Assembly: GCA_022113835.1 (NCBI GenBank)
Contig: JAILWY010000021.1
Span: forward strand, 4,588,001-4,652,000
Length of the DNA: 64,000 bases
Direction: 5' to 3'
Origin: Atopsyche davidsoni
Lineage: Eukaryota; Arthropoda; Insecta; Trichoptera; Hydrobiosidae
Part shown: piece after piece, positions 49,824 through 61,723 of the stretch
Position numbering within the stretch: the first letter of the stretch is position 1
Layout of the letters: each line of letters starts with the position of its first letter
The notes under the pieces: generated by a model
Database searches by the model: none
Seen by the model: the letters and a program-made list of their open reading frames with translations, nothing else
What the model was told of the DNA's origin: nothing
Position numbers and translations under genes: made by a program

Positions 49824-52800
49824 TGTTTTAAGATGATTTTATTTGTCTACTGCATAAAATGTGTTAAAGTTATGCAATATATTATTTTATACACTCAAAG
49901 GTTTTGTATTTTACTTCTCTTACTTCTTTATCTCAATGCTTCAGTCTCATATATTCACAGTGAGTCTGACTTTTAACAGACGTGCTAACCATTTGTAATT
50001 GTTTTTCACATGGGAAATCAGGATAACGGATATATTTTTAAAATAACTACAAAAATCTGATTATAATATTTTATTGATTTTTGCTTACCACTATTGACAT
50101 TGATCATTGAATTACTTAAAACATAATATAATGACAAAGTAAAAGCGTGGACCTTTTTAATCTGAATAAACTAGAATAACTTACACCATCTGATTTGAAT
50201 TCTTCATTTTTTAAGAATTTAGTATAGATTGTATTTTTAATTGTTGATTTGGATAATCTGGTCTTTATGCGAACGTTTGCCTGAAAAGAAGTCAACAATA
50301 ATCAGAATACTAAAAATTAAGCACTGCATCCCTACCTTACATGTAAATACAATTAACATTTCAAAAAGAATTGTACTGAAAAACATCAGTAATATATCAA
50401 AACACAATTGTATTTTTTATTCCCGTGGATGCATTAAGATATTTTCAAATGAAGTTTTTTGTAATATTATTTATTTTTTAATAGACCAAACAATTATAAT
50501 TTGAAATGAAAAATACTAAAATGTTTAAATTTAAGCACACAAGTATTTTAGTATTGTTATTTCTTTCAAGCTAGTTGTGTTGTAAATTTTTACATTCAAT
50601 TGATTCCAAATAAATAACTATCTTATGAAAAATAAATCAAGTTCGGCATATGCAAATCAATTTATAGAAGTCACGTAAAATTTAAATTACTCTATATAAA
50701 TACATATGAAAAAAAACTAATTTGTAAAAAAACATCAAGGGTATTCATAATATTCATTGAAATATGAAATTTTTTTTCGATATTAAATTATCCATTTTGT
50801 ACATGCATCAAAATTAAACTTTTGTGTGAACTTTGGATTCTCACGAGCTTTACTCAATCTGATAAATGACAAGACAATATTTTAAACAGCTGCTTATAAT
50901 TTTTCTATTGACAAATGTATTTCTGTAAGTTTTCTATTACTAAGTTTATAAATCTTGTAATGCCATGCTATAACTTTTGAATTAGTAGAAGTGTTACGGT
51001 AAGCTTTCTATGCACACATACCTAAATTGTAGAGTCGTGATATAGATGGATCGCTTGCAGGATCACACATTGCAAAGCAGCTTGGAAAACATATTCTAAA
51101 TGCATGTTAGCATGAATATCTCGAGCATGCGCTTAAGATTCATTATTTAAAGATGCCGAAAAAAAAATCAATAGTTTGCGACTTGATATTAATATATTAC
51201 AATTATTTCTCAGATATTTATTTTGTAATGGTGTTATTAACAAATAATAACTCTTAATAATATATCTAAGAGTTGCAGATTTACATAGTGAAACACAGAA
51301 TGATCATGATACAAAAAGTATTTATTGAAACAATGATAAATTTATAGAATTTTGCTGAATACAACATACAGTCAGTTCACTGGGGATAAGGGCCCTTAAA
51401 ATGATTTAGAATTTTATAAAATTTTGATATTAAACAAGAAAATAGATAATTTAAAGTGGTTTATAAAAATAATATTATGTATTAAATAAATGCCTGTTAA
51501 CATTAAATGCTTCCTAACACAACTTTCCAACGGTTGGCCATATTTCAAAGTGAACACTTCACCGCGTGATGTCCTTTCCTAAAAGTTGATGAGAAATGAT
51601 TTGTTAGAATGAAGTGTCAAGAATATTGTAAACAGTTTTTATTGATAAGTAAAACTTTAAACAAAATAACTCTCCAACATGCAATATGATTCAAAGTTTA
51701 ATTTATGTTAAAAGGTCACCACATTAATATTTTTAAAAAAATAATTTCCAACAGTCAGTTAATTTTAACTTATTTGATAATATTATGCAATAAAAATAAA
51801 TGATTTATAACCAGTACTTTTTAGTAAAGAAAAAAAATGTTTACAAAATTAGTTTAATTTATACATATATATAGCTCAAAAGTATAAAATGAGTAAAGTT
51901 AAAAATGTTAAACAATACATGATAGGAAACGTTAAAAATAAAATCATCTACATTAAAAATTCATGCATTAAATTACTTACGAAATGCAATTTGAAAGTAG
52001 GTAGCATTTTATATTGGATAAGGGAAGGGATGGGTTAAAAGGTCCAACATAAAATCATCAGTAAAGTGTAGTTCTTTGAGGGGCAAATCTGAAAATATTT
52101 TAAAAAGGCATGTGGGTCAATGGGATGCATGAATATTATTTTACAAATTAACACAAAAATTGAAATAATAAATTAATGATACATGACATGTAGGGCTTTA
52201 TGAACAATCTATTTGATTTTAAATAATATATGATTATGAATACTATAACTCGGCAAACTTAAATAATAGATACATCCATAAAATGTCACTTTCACGGATC
52301 TGTTCAGAATCCTGCAAATTCCAAATGAACAGAAATCTAACGAGTGAAGTAAAATTTAATTCTACCGAACTTCAAATATTTTGGCTGAGCAAAAATACAT
52401 CGAAAGTTATAATCACACACATTCGTCACCAAATAAAGTGCAATCGTTATCTTTAAAATCCCCGACATAAAGGTATCCAAAAATAACATTAGGTCTCAAA
52501 GTTCCATAGTTTTGAGAAGACGGTGGTTTTTAAGGTGATGCTTCATACAATCTAGCACAACAGAAGTATATTATACATCCGCTTTCAGTTTTAGTCTTTT
52601 CATATTTTATACTAAAAAATCAGACATTTACAATCTTTTTACAATTAGATAGTTTTTAACTAATACAGGGTGGATGTTAAATTTGGCACTATATAGCAAT
52701 ATTCTATATCTAAATTTGACAATATGCAATACACTAAGTAAGTTAATATTTTCAGATGGTGTCTTTATATTTCACTTACAATAACCGATTATAACAAACA

Positions 52801-53905
52801 ATATTGACTGTTTATGACTTGACTTATTAAGGTGTTTATTGATAACTAGTTGATGTGCATACACAAATAAGCGTAATAATGTAGCACTCGCTAAGTTACA
52901 AAAATAATAGATAAATTGCATTTTTTGTATATATCCTATGTAAGGAATAAAACTAAATTACATTATTTAGTCATAATATTTTTGACTACGTTTCAACATT
53001 TAATACATACATTTTCTGCATTACTTATAAATACATTTGCTAAAAAATACACAATAAAAATAGTTCAAGATCATAATCATAATTTAAAAACGCCTTTGTA
53101 ACATTTTTTGTATTTTAAAAATACAATATTTATAATAAGTAAATATATTTTTTATTTTTTTGTTCTAAGACACTTATCAGCCAAAATGATTTCAAAACAT
53201 GTGGATTGAATGTAAACATGTTGAAAACCCTATTTTTTTTATCATAAATTGGTCAAAAATTACCCTCAATAATCAGTAAGTACTTTAAATAAGTACAAAT
53301 GTTCACTCCTCGAAGAAAGAATAATTTGGATGGGATTGAAGTATTTTAGAATAAAATATAAAGAATTTTCAGTTGAGCGTGAAAATAAACACTTAACAAA
53401 ATGCATAATTGTTAGTTAAGGAATCTCCTATTGAAGAATACAGACTGAAAACTGAGACAAGGTGCTTCCAATCATTTATAGTGACATGCAATTTTTCTCA
53501 AAACTCGATATGTCTGAAATAAATAGAGTGCCCATAATTTGATGCCAATCTCATATGATACATATTGAAATTATTATGTACTCCAAATAAAAATAATGAA
53601 GATGATTTCGATAACCTGTTACCAAAAAGACTATACAATAGTATTATGTCCAATACAACACAATATGAATGACTTTAGTTTCGCTCGGAGATAACCTTAC
53701 AGGCACCCTGGCTCTCAAAATCCAACACATAAAAGCCGTTTCTAACTAATAGCAAACTCGATATTGATGCAGTTAGTATTCAATAAACAAAATACTATTT
53801 TCTATGATATGTAAATAGTACGATAGCTACGGTTGACTTATGTCTTGAAGCAATAAGTATGGTCTAAGTACTTATCAGATGAGAGTTGGATCAAACCACG
53901 CTTGC
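49824..53905. other. AT-rich region between two convergent genes
   Basis: The 3' regions of the formyltransferase gene (+) and the glycerol-3-phosphate dehydrogenase gene (-) converge here. No coding gene supported. Possible alternative last exons of the dehydrogenase are listed separately. Minus-strand AATAAA motifs occur at about 53151 and 51319. Confidence 0.45.
51545..51578 (-). other. Candidate alternative last exon of glycerol-3-phosphate dehydrogenase
   Basis: The acceptor CAACTTTTAG at 51579 opens GAAAGGACATCAC. Joined to the donor inside the dehydrogenase stop codon, it would replace the last codon by ATG and add ten residues (KGHHAVKCSL) before a TGA. A second acceptor near 52090 (ATATTTTCAG) would also read in frame for a few codons. 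Both are inference from splice motifs only. Confidence 0.2.
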
Positions 53906-56900
53906 TTACATGTGCTCAGGGTGGCTGCGGATGCAGTCCACCAGATCAGCTGCCTTCAGCTCCCCGATGCAAATGCGGTGAACGGCCGTGAACAGGGGGA
54001 ACCTAAATTAACCATTCACGTTGTACATATTCTTAAATTGATTAATATTTATTCGATTTTATAACACCAACTGCATATAGATAATATCCAATGATAAGTT
54101 TTAAAAAGCCGAAAAGATGTCATTTCTCCATCTCGATAGATATGATAAGCATTATTTTCAGTCTAGTCTTAGTAATAAAATGTTCAAATTCAATTTCAAG
54201 ATCCTATGTTTTATGATGCAGTTCAAGATAAAAAAACAATAATACATAATAATAAAGGAATTACTTTGAATTCTTTTTTTATTCCATAAATGACTAGTCT
54301 TTTTACCTACATTTATTTTAACTAGATTGATATATATCAATGTGTATTAAAGTAAAAATATTAGTGGGACAGTGTACATACTTGCTCTCCATAGATTTGT
54401 TTTTGAGCATGAAGTTGACCTCTTCAGCTGTAATAGGTCCTTGTAACTTCTGCCCGTTCAACATTTCGTCTTCTAATGCTTTGATGGACTTTCCAGTCTT
54501 TACGAATGCCTCAGACACACGCCTGTTACGGCCACCTACAAGATATATATTATTAACAAAATTTTGGACTTGGATTTTCTATTCATTATTAAATATGTAG
54601 CATGAATTCACTATACGAGATGACTGAAATAATAATACTGATATAATATGAACTAATTTTTAAAAAATTGAGTGATTTAAATGCCTCATTAATTATGTAA
54701 TCATATTATTTTCATTTCTGTTCTTATAATTACAGAAAATAATAGCATTGCATCATTAATAATATATTTTCTTACCATAAATGCTTTTAAATTAATAAAA
54801 TAAACATTCATTACATTCCCACTCTCTTATGCAATTTTTAAATTACATAATTTTTATGTAACTTTAATAAATGCAAAATAAGTAATTAAATGTATAATTT
54901 TCCATTTTTATATTGAAATTTAATTACAAAATTGTATAACTATTATATCTGGTTTTACATTACATGAACTTTTATCAAATCTAATCAATTTGTAGATATT
55001 CTTAGTTCAAGTACCTTTAAAATTTGCTTGTTTTTGTGAAATCGTTTATGACCGCATAGAACTGAGTTATATTATAAACTAGTATTGAAAATCGATTAAG
55101 TATTGCTTGTTATTTTTTGTTAGAGAATATAATATTGATATTACCGTAGCATGTGGTAATGAGATCGGCCACACCGCAGGACTCAAAGAATGTGCTGAGC
55201 TTGCTACCAGGGTAGAAGACATCGACAAACTTGATCATCTCCATGAGGCCTAAGCGGATGATTGCAGCTTTTGTGTTATCTCCAAAACCAAGGCCATCCA
55301 CAAAACCAGCTCCGCAGGCTACAATATTCTGTCAAAATATAAAAACCCGTAAATTAATTGATACTCTACAGATTTTTATAAGCTCTCTGAGATCCTAACA
55401 CCTTTATACTAAAACGAAGTTATATTTTTCTGAATCAATGTCCAGACTGCAACAATTTTAATTGTTTTACAGCAAATATGTTCAATGTCCTGTGTATGGA
55501 ATAGTAAGTTGCGATAAAATTGCGGAATATTTTTCATGATTATAAAATGTGATTAGAAGTATATTTAAAAATATTATCATACCTTGAGAGCACCACAAAC
55601 TTCCACTGCATCTTCATCGTCCACGACAACAACTCTGAAGTTGTGTGTCTGAATCATGTCTCGGAGGACGGGGGCTAGTTTGGCATCTCGGCAACCGATG
55701 GTTGTCTCGCAGAACTTTTCTTCTGCAACCTGAAAATTTGTCAAATGATTATTGCATAGGAATTTAAGAAAAAACAAAAAAAAAAATTTTATAAGACAAT
55801 ACAGTAAGCTGATTTTAACCAATTATCTGATATCCTAAATTGCTTATTCACTTAAATCTCATCCATGAGACATTCGATAATATTTTACAAGTTGTTTACC
55901 TCTCCAGCAAGGTTAGCGCCCATAAGCACATGGCAAGGGATCTTCAGATGTCTCGTTACAATGTGTGAGATCAGGTCAATACCGCCTCCCTCAGCAACAT
56001 CGAATCCCTGTAAAAAGTCAGATTAATAAAAAAAATCTTGATAGAATTGTAAAAGTAGCAAGAGACCCATATTACTAGCAGGCCTTCACTTAAATTATCT
56101 TAATTAATAATACCTTGAAGATTGCATTAAGATTGCATGAAGTATTTCCATTTATCTATTATTTTTACACTCATTTTTATTTTGATATACTTCTCAGGGA
56201 TTAATCAACATTTTTGATTTTGCTTTTATATGAAGATAAAATTTTTCCCATTATTTGTACAATAAATTTTATTTTAATAAACTTAAGAATTCTATGAAAA
56301 TTACTGTAATATTCTTATTAAGAAATATATACATTTCAGGAGCAGAAGGTATCAATAAAAATAATAAAAAGTTTATCATTTTCTGCATTTTACTTTTGGC
56401 ACATAATTATTGTTACCAATTCTTAATAAACTTCCCGGATAAAATATTTCTGAAATTACATCTTGTACCTTAATTAAAGATAAGGCGGCGGCTGTTGGCT
56501 TGATTTTTCCAAAAAGTGTGGAGCAGAGGTTGCGAATAAACTGATGGGGAACAACAAAGATCAAAATATCTGCATCCTTCGCTGCTTCACAGACATCTGG
56601 TACAGCCACCTAAAGGAAGTGAAGACATAAATTTTGGATCAATTTAATACTGATTTATGAATGAATTTATTTATATAAATTTTGGATAAAATAAAATCTA
56701 ACTAGCTGTTATAGATAACATGATAGTATATTTTTGTTGTTATTAAAATCTATTTTATATCTGTACCGAAAACAGAAGTAATAAAAAAACTGATAAGACA
56801 CAATGTCGATACATTATATCCTAAAGTTCATAGAGATAAAAAACAAATTTATCAAAGTGCAGTGTGGGTGTTTTTTTTTTTTCATTAGTTTCATAATTAA

Positions 56901-58911
56901 TGTTATATTTATCGGATATTAAAAATCTACTTGTTGCATGCACTGACAAGATAACACCAAAGCAAGCATTATTACAAAAATGATTATCTTATCAAGGCAA
57001 TTACTTTTCGCACTAGTGATACCTTGGCAACTGATTAAATATGGGCCTACAAAAAATAGACATGGAAGCTAGCCTTGAGCCTATAGAATGGTCACTATGA
57101 TGAAAGTTTAGAATTTGGCAGTCATCACTAACTGGCAAAAATACCTATGGATGCAACAGCATAACACATAATATTAAAACTGTTATGTGTAGGTATTATT
57201 TATACCAGGTCGAACTTCATATCTAGCAAATCTATACACTATTATAAATTACCAGTTAAATATTTTTTGGCACGAAATTATCCTCAAAAACAGGTTTAAT
57301 AAATTTAAAAAAAAAATTATGTTACATAATGATTTGAAATTCACATAATTCATAAACTACTTCTTCCGTCACTATAATATATATTTCTGATCCATTCTTA
57401 ACAACCTTTATATACATTTAAAAAATCCATGAGAAAGGAGTTTAACTTGGTAATTTTATAATATTTTTTATTAAATTCTATTATAAACATTTTATGGGCG
57501 GTACAAAGTCTCTTGAGCGTAAACTTTGGAAGCGACATAAATTAATATGAATGCGAAAAAAGTGACACACAGTAACAAAGGCAATTGTGAATTATTGAAA
57601 AATACAAATTTCAATAATAATTAACAATCTAATCTACTGCATATTGCACATCTAGCCATATTTTACGCCTCTCGCATATTATGATGTTACCTACAATAAT
57701 ACTGGACAATGAAAATGTGAAAAACAATGCACATTTATAAACTATTCACAGACTGCCCACATACTTTACAAACAGGTTGTACTAAGCATTCATTAATCGT
57801 TTTATGACATAGTTCAAGAGGTAAAACTTTAAGTAAATATTTATGAGTGCAAAAAACAAATGAACAAATAACATGTATTTATTTGAAATATTGTATTAAA
57901 AAATACATAAAAACTATGTCAACACTTTTAAATGTGTTTCCATCTACAAAGGAATTTTTAGATAGCATATGCAAGCTTAACTCTAATTATCACCTTAGAC
58001 TAAATTGCAACAGGTATGAATCAGTTTGAAGACAAGAATCAAACCTGAAATCTGCAGATCAAGTGTTGATGGGGGACGACCACAAATTATGATAAAACGA
58101 TTCTTTTTGGATAAAATTATTTGTAATTAATAAACTTACAACATTGGATGGTAACGTGTGTCCAGGTAGATATTTTACATTTTCATGGGTTTCATTGATA
58201 ATTTCCGTCAATTTTTTTCCATTTATCATCTCCTCGTACACATACATCGTGACTCGGTCTTCGAAATTAGGTAATGCCGCAGCATTGTGACCGACTATCT
58301 TGGCAATGGCCGAGCCCCTGAAAGTTAAAGCTTATTAATACATATAGTCAATAATCGAGTGTTTGTAAATAAAATCGAACTCACATACATTTCAATGCAT
58401 ATTTATATAAAACCGTTTAGAAAAATAATATAAATATGATAATAATTATCAATTCTTGAAATGATAAGGAAGAAATTACTCAACCTACCGCTAAATCAAG
58501 TTCAGGCTTCTAAAAATTCATTTAACACAATAGGTAGGCACAAACCTACGGGCAACAATATGTTACAAAGTATAACATTCATATAAGCTGGAATCCAACC
58601 GGAGGCTTGTGAATTTAAGAAATTAAACTATTCATTATTATCTTTATGATCAACATCAGAGATATTTCATATATTTAAAAAAAAAACAAAAGAATAAAAG
58701 TAAAACTATCATAATCATTTAACATAAATACAATTTACAAATCAAAAGTTAGTATTACACAGATTGAGTTATAATAATAGAAAATGCAGTGACATATGTG
58801 TGGTCACAAATCAAATAATAATAGTAGATTTTGCATGTAGCAATGGTATTGAGGTTATGTTGCTCACCAATTTCCAGATCCGACAATGCACACGTTGATT
58901 TTCGATGACAT
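53906..58911 (-). CDS. Gpdh1: Glycerol-3-phosphate dehydrogenase (NAD+), cytosolic, complete, 8 exons
   Basis: Interconverts dihydroxyacetone phosphate and glycerol-3-phosphate in the cytosol; in insects it runs the flight-muscle glycerol phosphate shuttle and supplies lipid backbone. Coding exons: 58911-58868, 58317-58140, 56609-56469, 56007-55900, 55729-55583, 55328-55145, 54535-54382, 54002-53906; 1053 nt in frame, 350 aa plus stop. The NAD-binding loop GSGNWG is at 11-16. The catalytic-region lysines K121 (SLIK/G) and K206 (GALK/N) sit at exon ends, the [14 protein letters not shown] helix follows, and GRNRR begins near 269. The C-terminus is IRSHPEHM. The stop lies in CAT/GTAAGC, a consensus donor, so alternative splicing to a different tail is possible, as in Drosophila, where last-exon choice gives isoforms. 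The upstream CpG-rich block at 58912-59100 is the likely promoter. Confidence 0.97.
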
Positions 58912-59100
58912 CTTCGTAAAGTATTAGTAAACCACACAAACAACAGACACGCGCGAGCGCCGCACACCCAATGCCTGGCTTCAGTCTTCACGAGTGTAAT
59001 CACGAGAGGTCCGTCAGCCCCGACGTCATGCCGCGGCCGCGCCACACCAAACAGGATCTCACTGCCCGACGCTCGCCGCTCGCCGACTCGCTGCCGATGG
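58912..59100 (-). promoter_or_regulatory. CpG-rich 5' UTR / promoter block of Gpdh1
   Basis: Sharp GC- and CpG-rich interval (CGCGCGAGCGCCG, CCGCGGCCGCGCC) immediately upstream of the Gpdh1 start. It holds open frames on both strands that are not genes. It may also serve a divergent transcript on the plus strand. Confidence 0.5.
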
Positions 59101-59462
59101 AAACATTCCTAAACAAATATACAGATTATCAGTCAACCAGCCTACTCTGTTTGCTACACGAATTCGTCAAATATTTCACCTTGAAATTGACATTTTTAGA
59201 AATCATTACCTATTTTATATGACCTTGTTAGATCAGAGCTGCAACGGCGGATGACAGGAAAATGCATTCACGTCAAAAACATTCAATTAAAAAATATATA
59301 TATCTAGATAATTCATAAAGTTAAGTATCTGTGTATCCATTTTCTATGTATTATTTAATAAATTTTATTTATATACTGCGTATATTGCTTGGATTGAACA
59401 GGTGTTTGTTGAAACGTATTGTTTTGAAGATCACATCATTCGGGAGTCTTATCAATTTTTTT
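59101..59462. other. AT-rich intergenic DNA, nothing recognised
   Basis: No gene, repeat or RNA supported. An AG acceptor-like site at about 59400 precedes an open stretch leading into the micro-gene candidate. Confidence 0.35.
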
Positions 59463-60550
59463 ATGAAGTATTTCGGAAAGTAGGTATTTACCTTATTGTA
59501 TATGAATGCCAAGTAATAAAACATATCGGACGAATAATTCTAATGCCGAGTACCTCAATATATGTAATTATTTAAGAAACATGGGAATATTTTCTTATCA
59601 ATGAAATCGGATTTAAATACATTGTTACGTAATAAATGTATATCGACCTACAAGCCATTTCCCAGGCAGTTCGCTTGCATACGAAATGCATGTTATGCAA
59701 TACGTGCTCGAGTGCATTTTCCGATTTTCATGTCATATTAATAGACATTCATACCTGCTATTGGACATGTTTATTTAATCAAAAATAAACTATGCATTTT
59801 TTAGATTAGTTTAGTTTTACGAATATCTGTAAATCTAATCGTGTTGATATACATGATTGTATTGTGCATTGTGTATTCTTATAATCAATTTAAATGTCTG
59901 CCATATAATTGATATTTTATAAATTTGTATTAAACTGGTAGACAATTTTCTAAATACCTAATTATAGAAGTTAATCTCATTATTATCTACCAGCGCACCC
60001 ATGTATATAGTTAACATTATTGTATTTGTGTTGGTTACACCGCTGCCCTGTAGATATAATACAACTTTGATAATTTTACCGCAAGCACCAAAACAGGGCT
60101 GTCCATAGTATAACTAATATATTTTTTGTAAAAAATATATTAATCGAATTGAGCGAGGAGGATAAAGCATGTAAAATCAAAGGTGATTGCTTATGTGGCA
60201 TAAGGTCACACAATGAATACACAAACTTCATTCTTACAACACGATTTTACATAAATTAAAATCTTCTTTATAAAAAATACTTTGAGTTTGTAACGATCAA
60301 AAGTATTCAAGAAGCAAAATGGTTTGAAATGTGTTATTTAGCAAGGTTTTATTTGCACCTAGAGATTATTTTAAATTTGTATAGTATAGTTGGAGCAAAT
60401 GATTTTATTGTTACCATTTATGATTTTTACTTTTTAATTAATTTTTGTGCCAATTTCAGATACCAAGTAATTCCTGACAAAATCAAGTTGCACGACCCTG
60501 GTGTAGAATATTATGACGGTCAAGGCTGTTGGAAATCTGCCATGCATTAA
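59463..60550 (+). CDS. Candidate two-exon micro-gene, 35 aa, unrecognised
   Basis: The second exon (60460-60550) is well supported as a terminal coding exon. It has a long pyrimidine tract with TTTCAG, only one open frame (YQVIPDKIKLHDPGVEYY then DGQGCWKSAMH and TAA), and an AATAAA at 60721. Its frame needs two bases from upstream. A matching donor is GGAAA/GTAGGT at 59480, which makes an ATG at 59463 the start (MKYFGK and on) and a protein of 35 aa. That donor is not strong, so another 5' exon may be the true partner; the alternative unspliced reading starts at an ATG at 60329. No family recognised. The peptide is charged, with no signal or membrane segment. Confidence 0.3.
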
Positions 60551-60720
60551 ATCTCATTGTGTTCACTACATGCAATACTTTGCACAAATAGAACTATTGA
60601 GTCCAGTGCTAGTGATCGTATCAATCAATTTCATTATATGTTTTAGTAATCTAGCCGACACGAGGAACTTATTTTTCAAGAATTGATATTAGCGTAATGC
60701 TCTTAGTAATTATTATAAAA

Positions 60721-60726
60721 AATAAA
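60721..60726 (+). terminator. Poly(A) signal AATAAA downstream of the micro-gene candidate
   Basis: AATAAA about 170 nt after the stop at 60550, fitting a terminal exon on the plus strand. Confidence 0.35.
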
Positions 60727-61723
60727 CATACCTTAAAAATTATTTGTGATAGAACTCACAAACTTGGCACTTGCATCGGCAAAAATAAATGAAAGAAGTG
60801 TTCATTTGCGAATGTAACATTTATTTTTTTAGATTAGTAAGTAAAATACAACAATTTCTTAAGATTGATAAATATTTTTCATGCAATATAACTTGATACA
60901 ATAAATACAACAATAATTGAAAGTTCAAATGGCAAGAAACGTTAGTATAGAGAGATTATTATAATGTAAGTACATCACTGATATTATTAATTTATTCGAT
61001 AAATCCTGATGTGAATACTGTATTCAGTAAAGGATATAAATTATAAAGTATCTGCACTAACTTTTGTAAATGGATTTATATGTTCAAAGAATGATTGGTG
61101 TGAATGACAAACAAGGTGGGCAAGATTGATAAACTCTAGCCATTCTAAGTCTAATAACATCAACACGTCAACACTAATATGAAATTTAATAATATTGCAT
61201 TTTAAGCAACATTTAAACTCTAGTAGAGTATATATCTATATGTATTTTCCTTTTTTAGAAAAATTGTACAATTTTGTGTTTGAAACAAAACACATTTTTT
61301 CGAGATGAATTATTTTCAAACATTTAAAAATCAATAAAATGTTAATATAAAATGATAAGCATCAAGATTCTACTAATAGAATTGGTTAGTTTTGAGAGAA
61401 CAACTACAATAAAATTTCAGGATTTGAAATTTTAATCCATTTCAAAACTAATCCTGTATTGCTTACTTAAAAGTGAGCGTACAACTAATCAATTAAATGG
61501 TTCCATTTATATTTACTATAATTTTTAAAACACAATATGAATTTTAATTTCATGCAAAACATGTAGTTGTTCTTGAAAGCTCCTATATAAGAAATGTATC
61601 ATCAAATATTCAGAAATAAAACTAGACAAGAATGTGCTATATAAATGATAATATGCCATGGTTAGATATTAATAATTCTATTATGATTATATTGTAACAC
61701 TTGAGCATCTAGGCTCTGTTAGT
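60727..61723. other. 3' UTR / intergenic region of the V-ATPase subunit a gene
   Basis: AT-rich, no coding region. The V-ATPase stop codon itself overlaps an AATAAA (61723-61728, minus). Further minus-strand AATAAA motifs near 60991 and 60822 would allow a 3' UTR of roughly 0.7-0.9 kb. Confidence 0.45.

Noticed and set aside
58971..59222. 83-codon plus-strand frame opposite the Gpdh1 start
   Set aside because: Lies in the CpG-rich Gpdh1 promoter; peptide unrecognised, and the second half is AT-rich random sequence.
59401..59480. Alternative exon frame (VFVETYCFEDHIIRESYQFF and on) in the same block as the micro-gene start
   Set aside because: Open and protein-like, but its phase does not fit the well-supported terminal exon at 60460 (the join gives an immediate stop).
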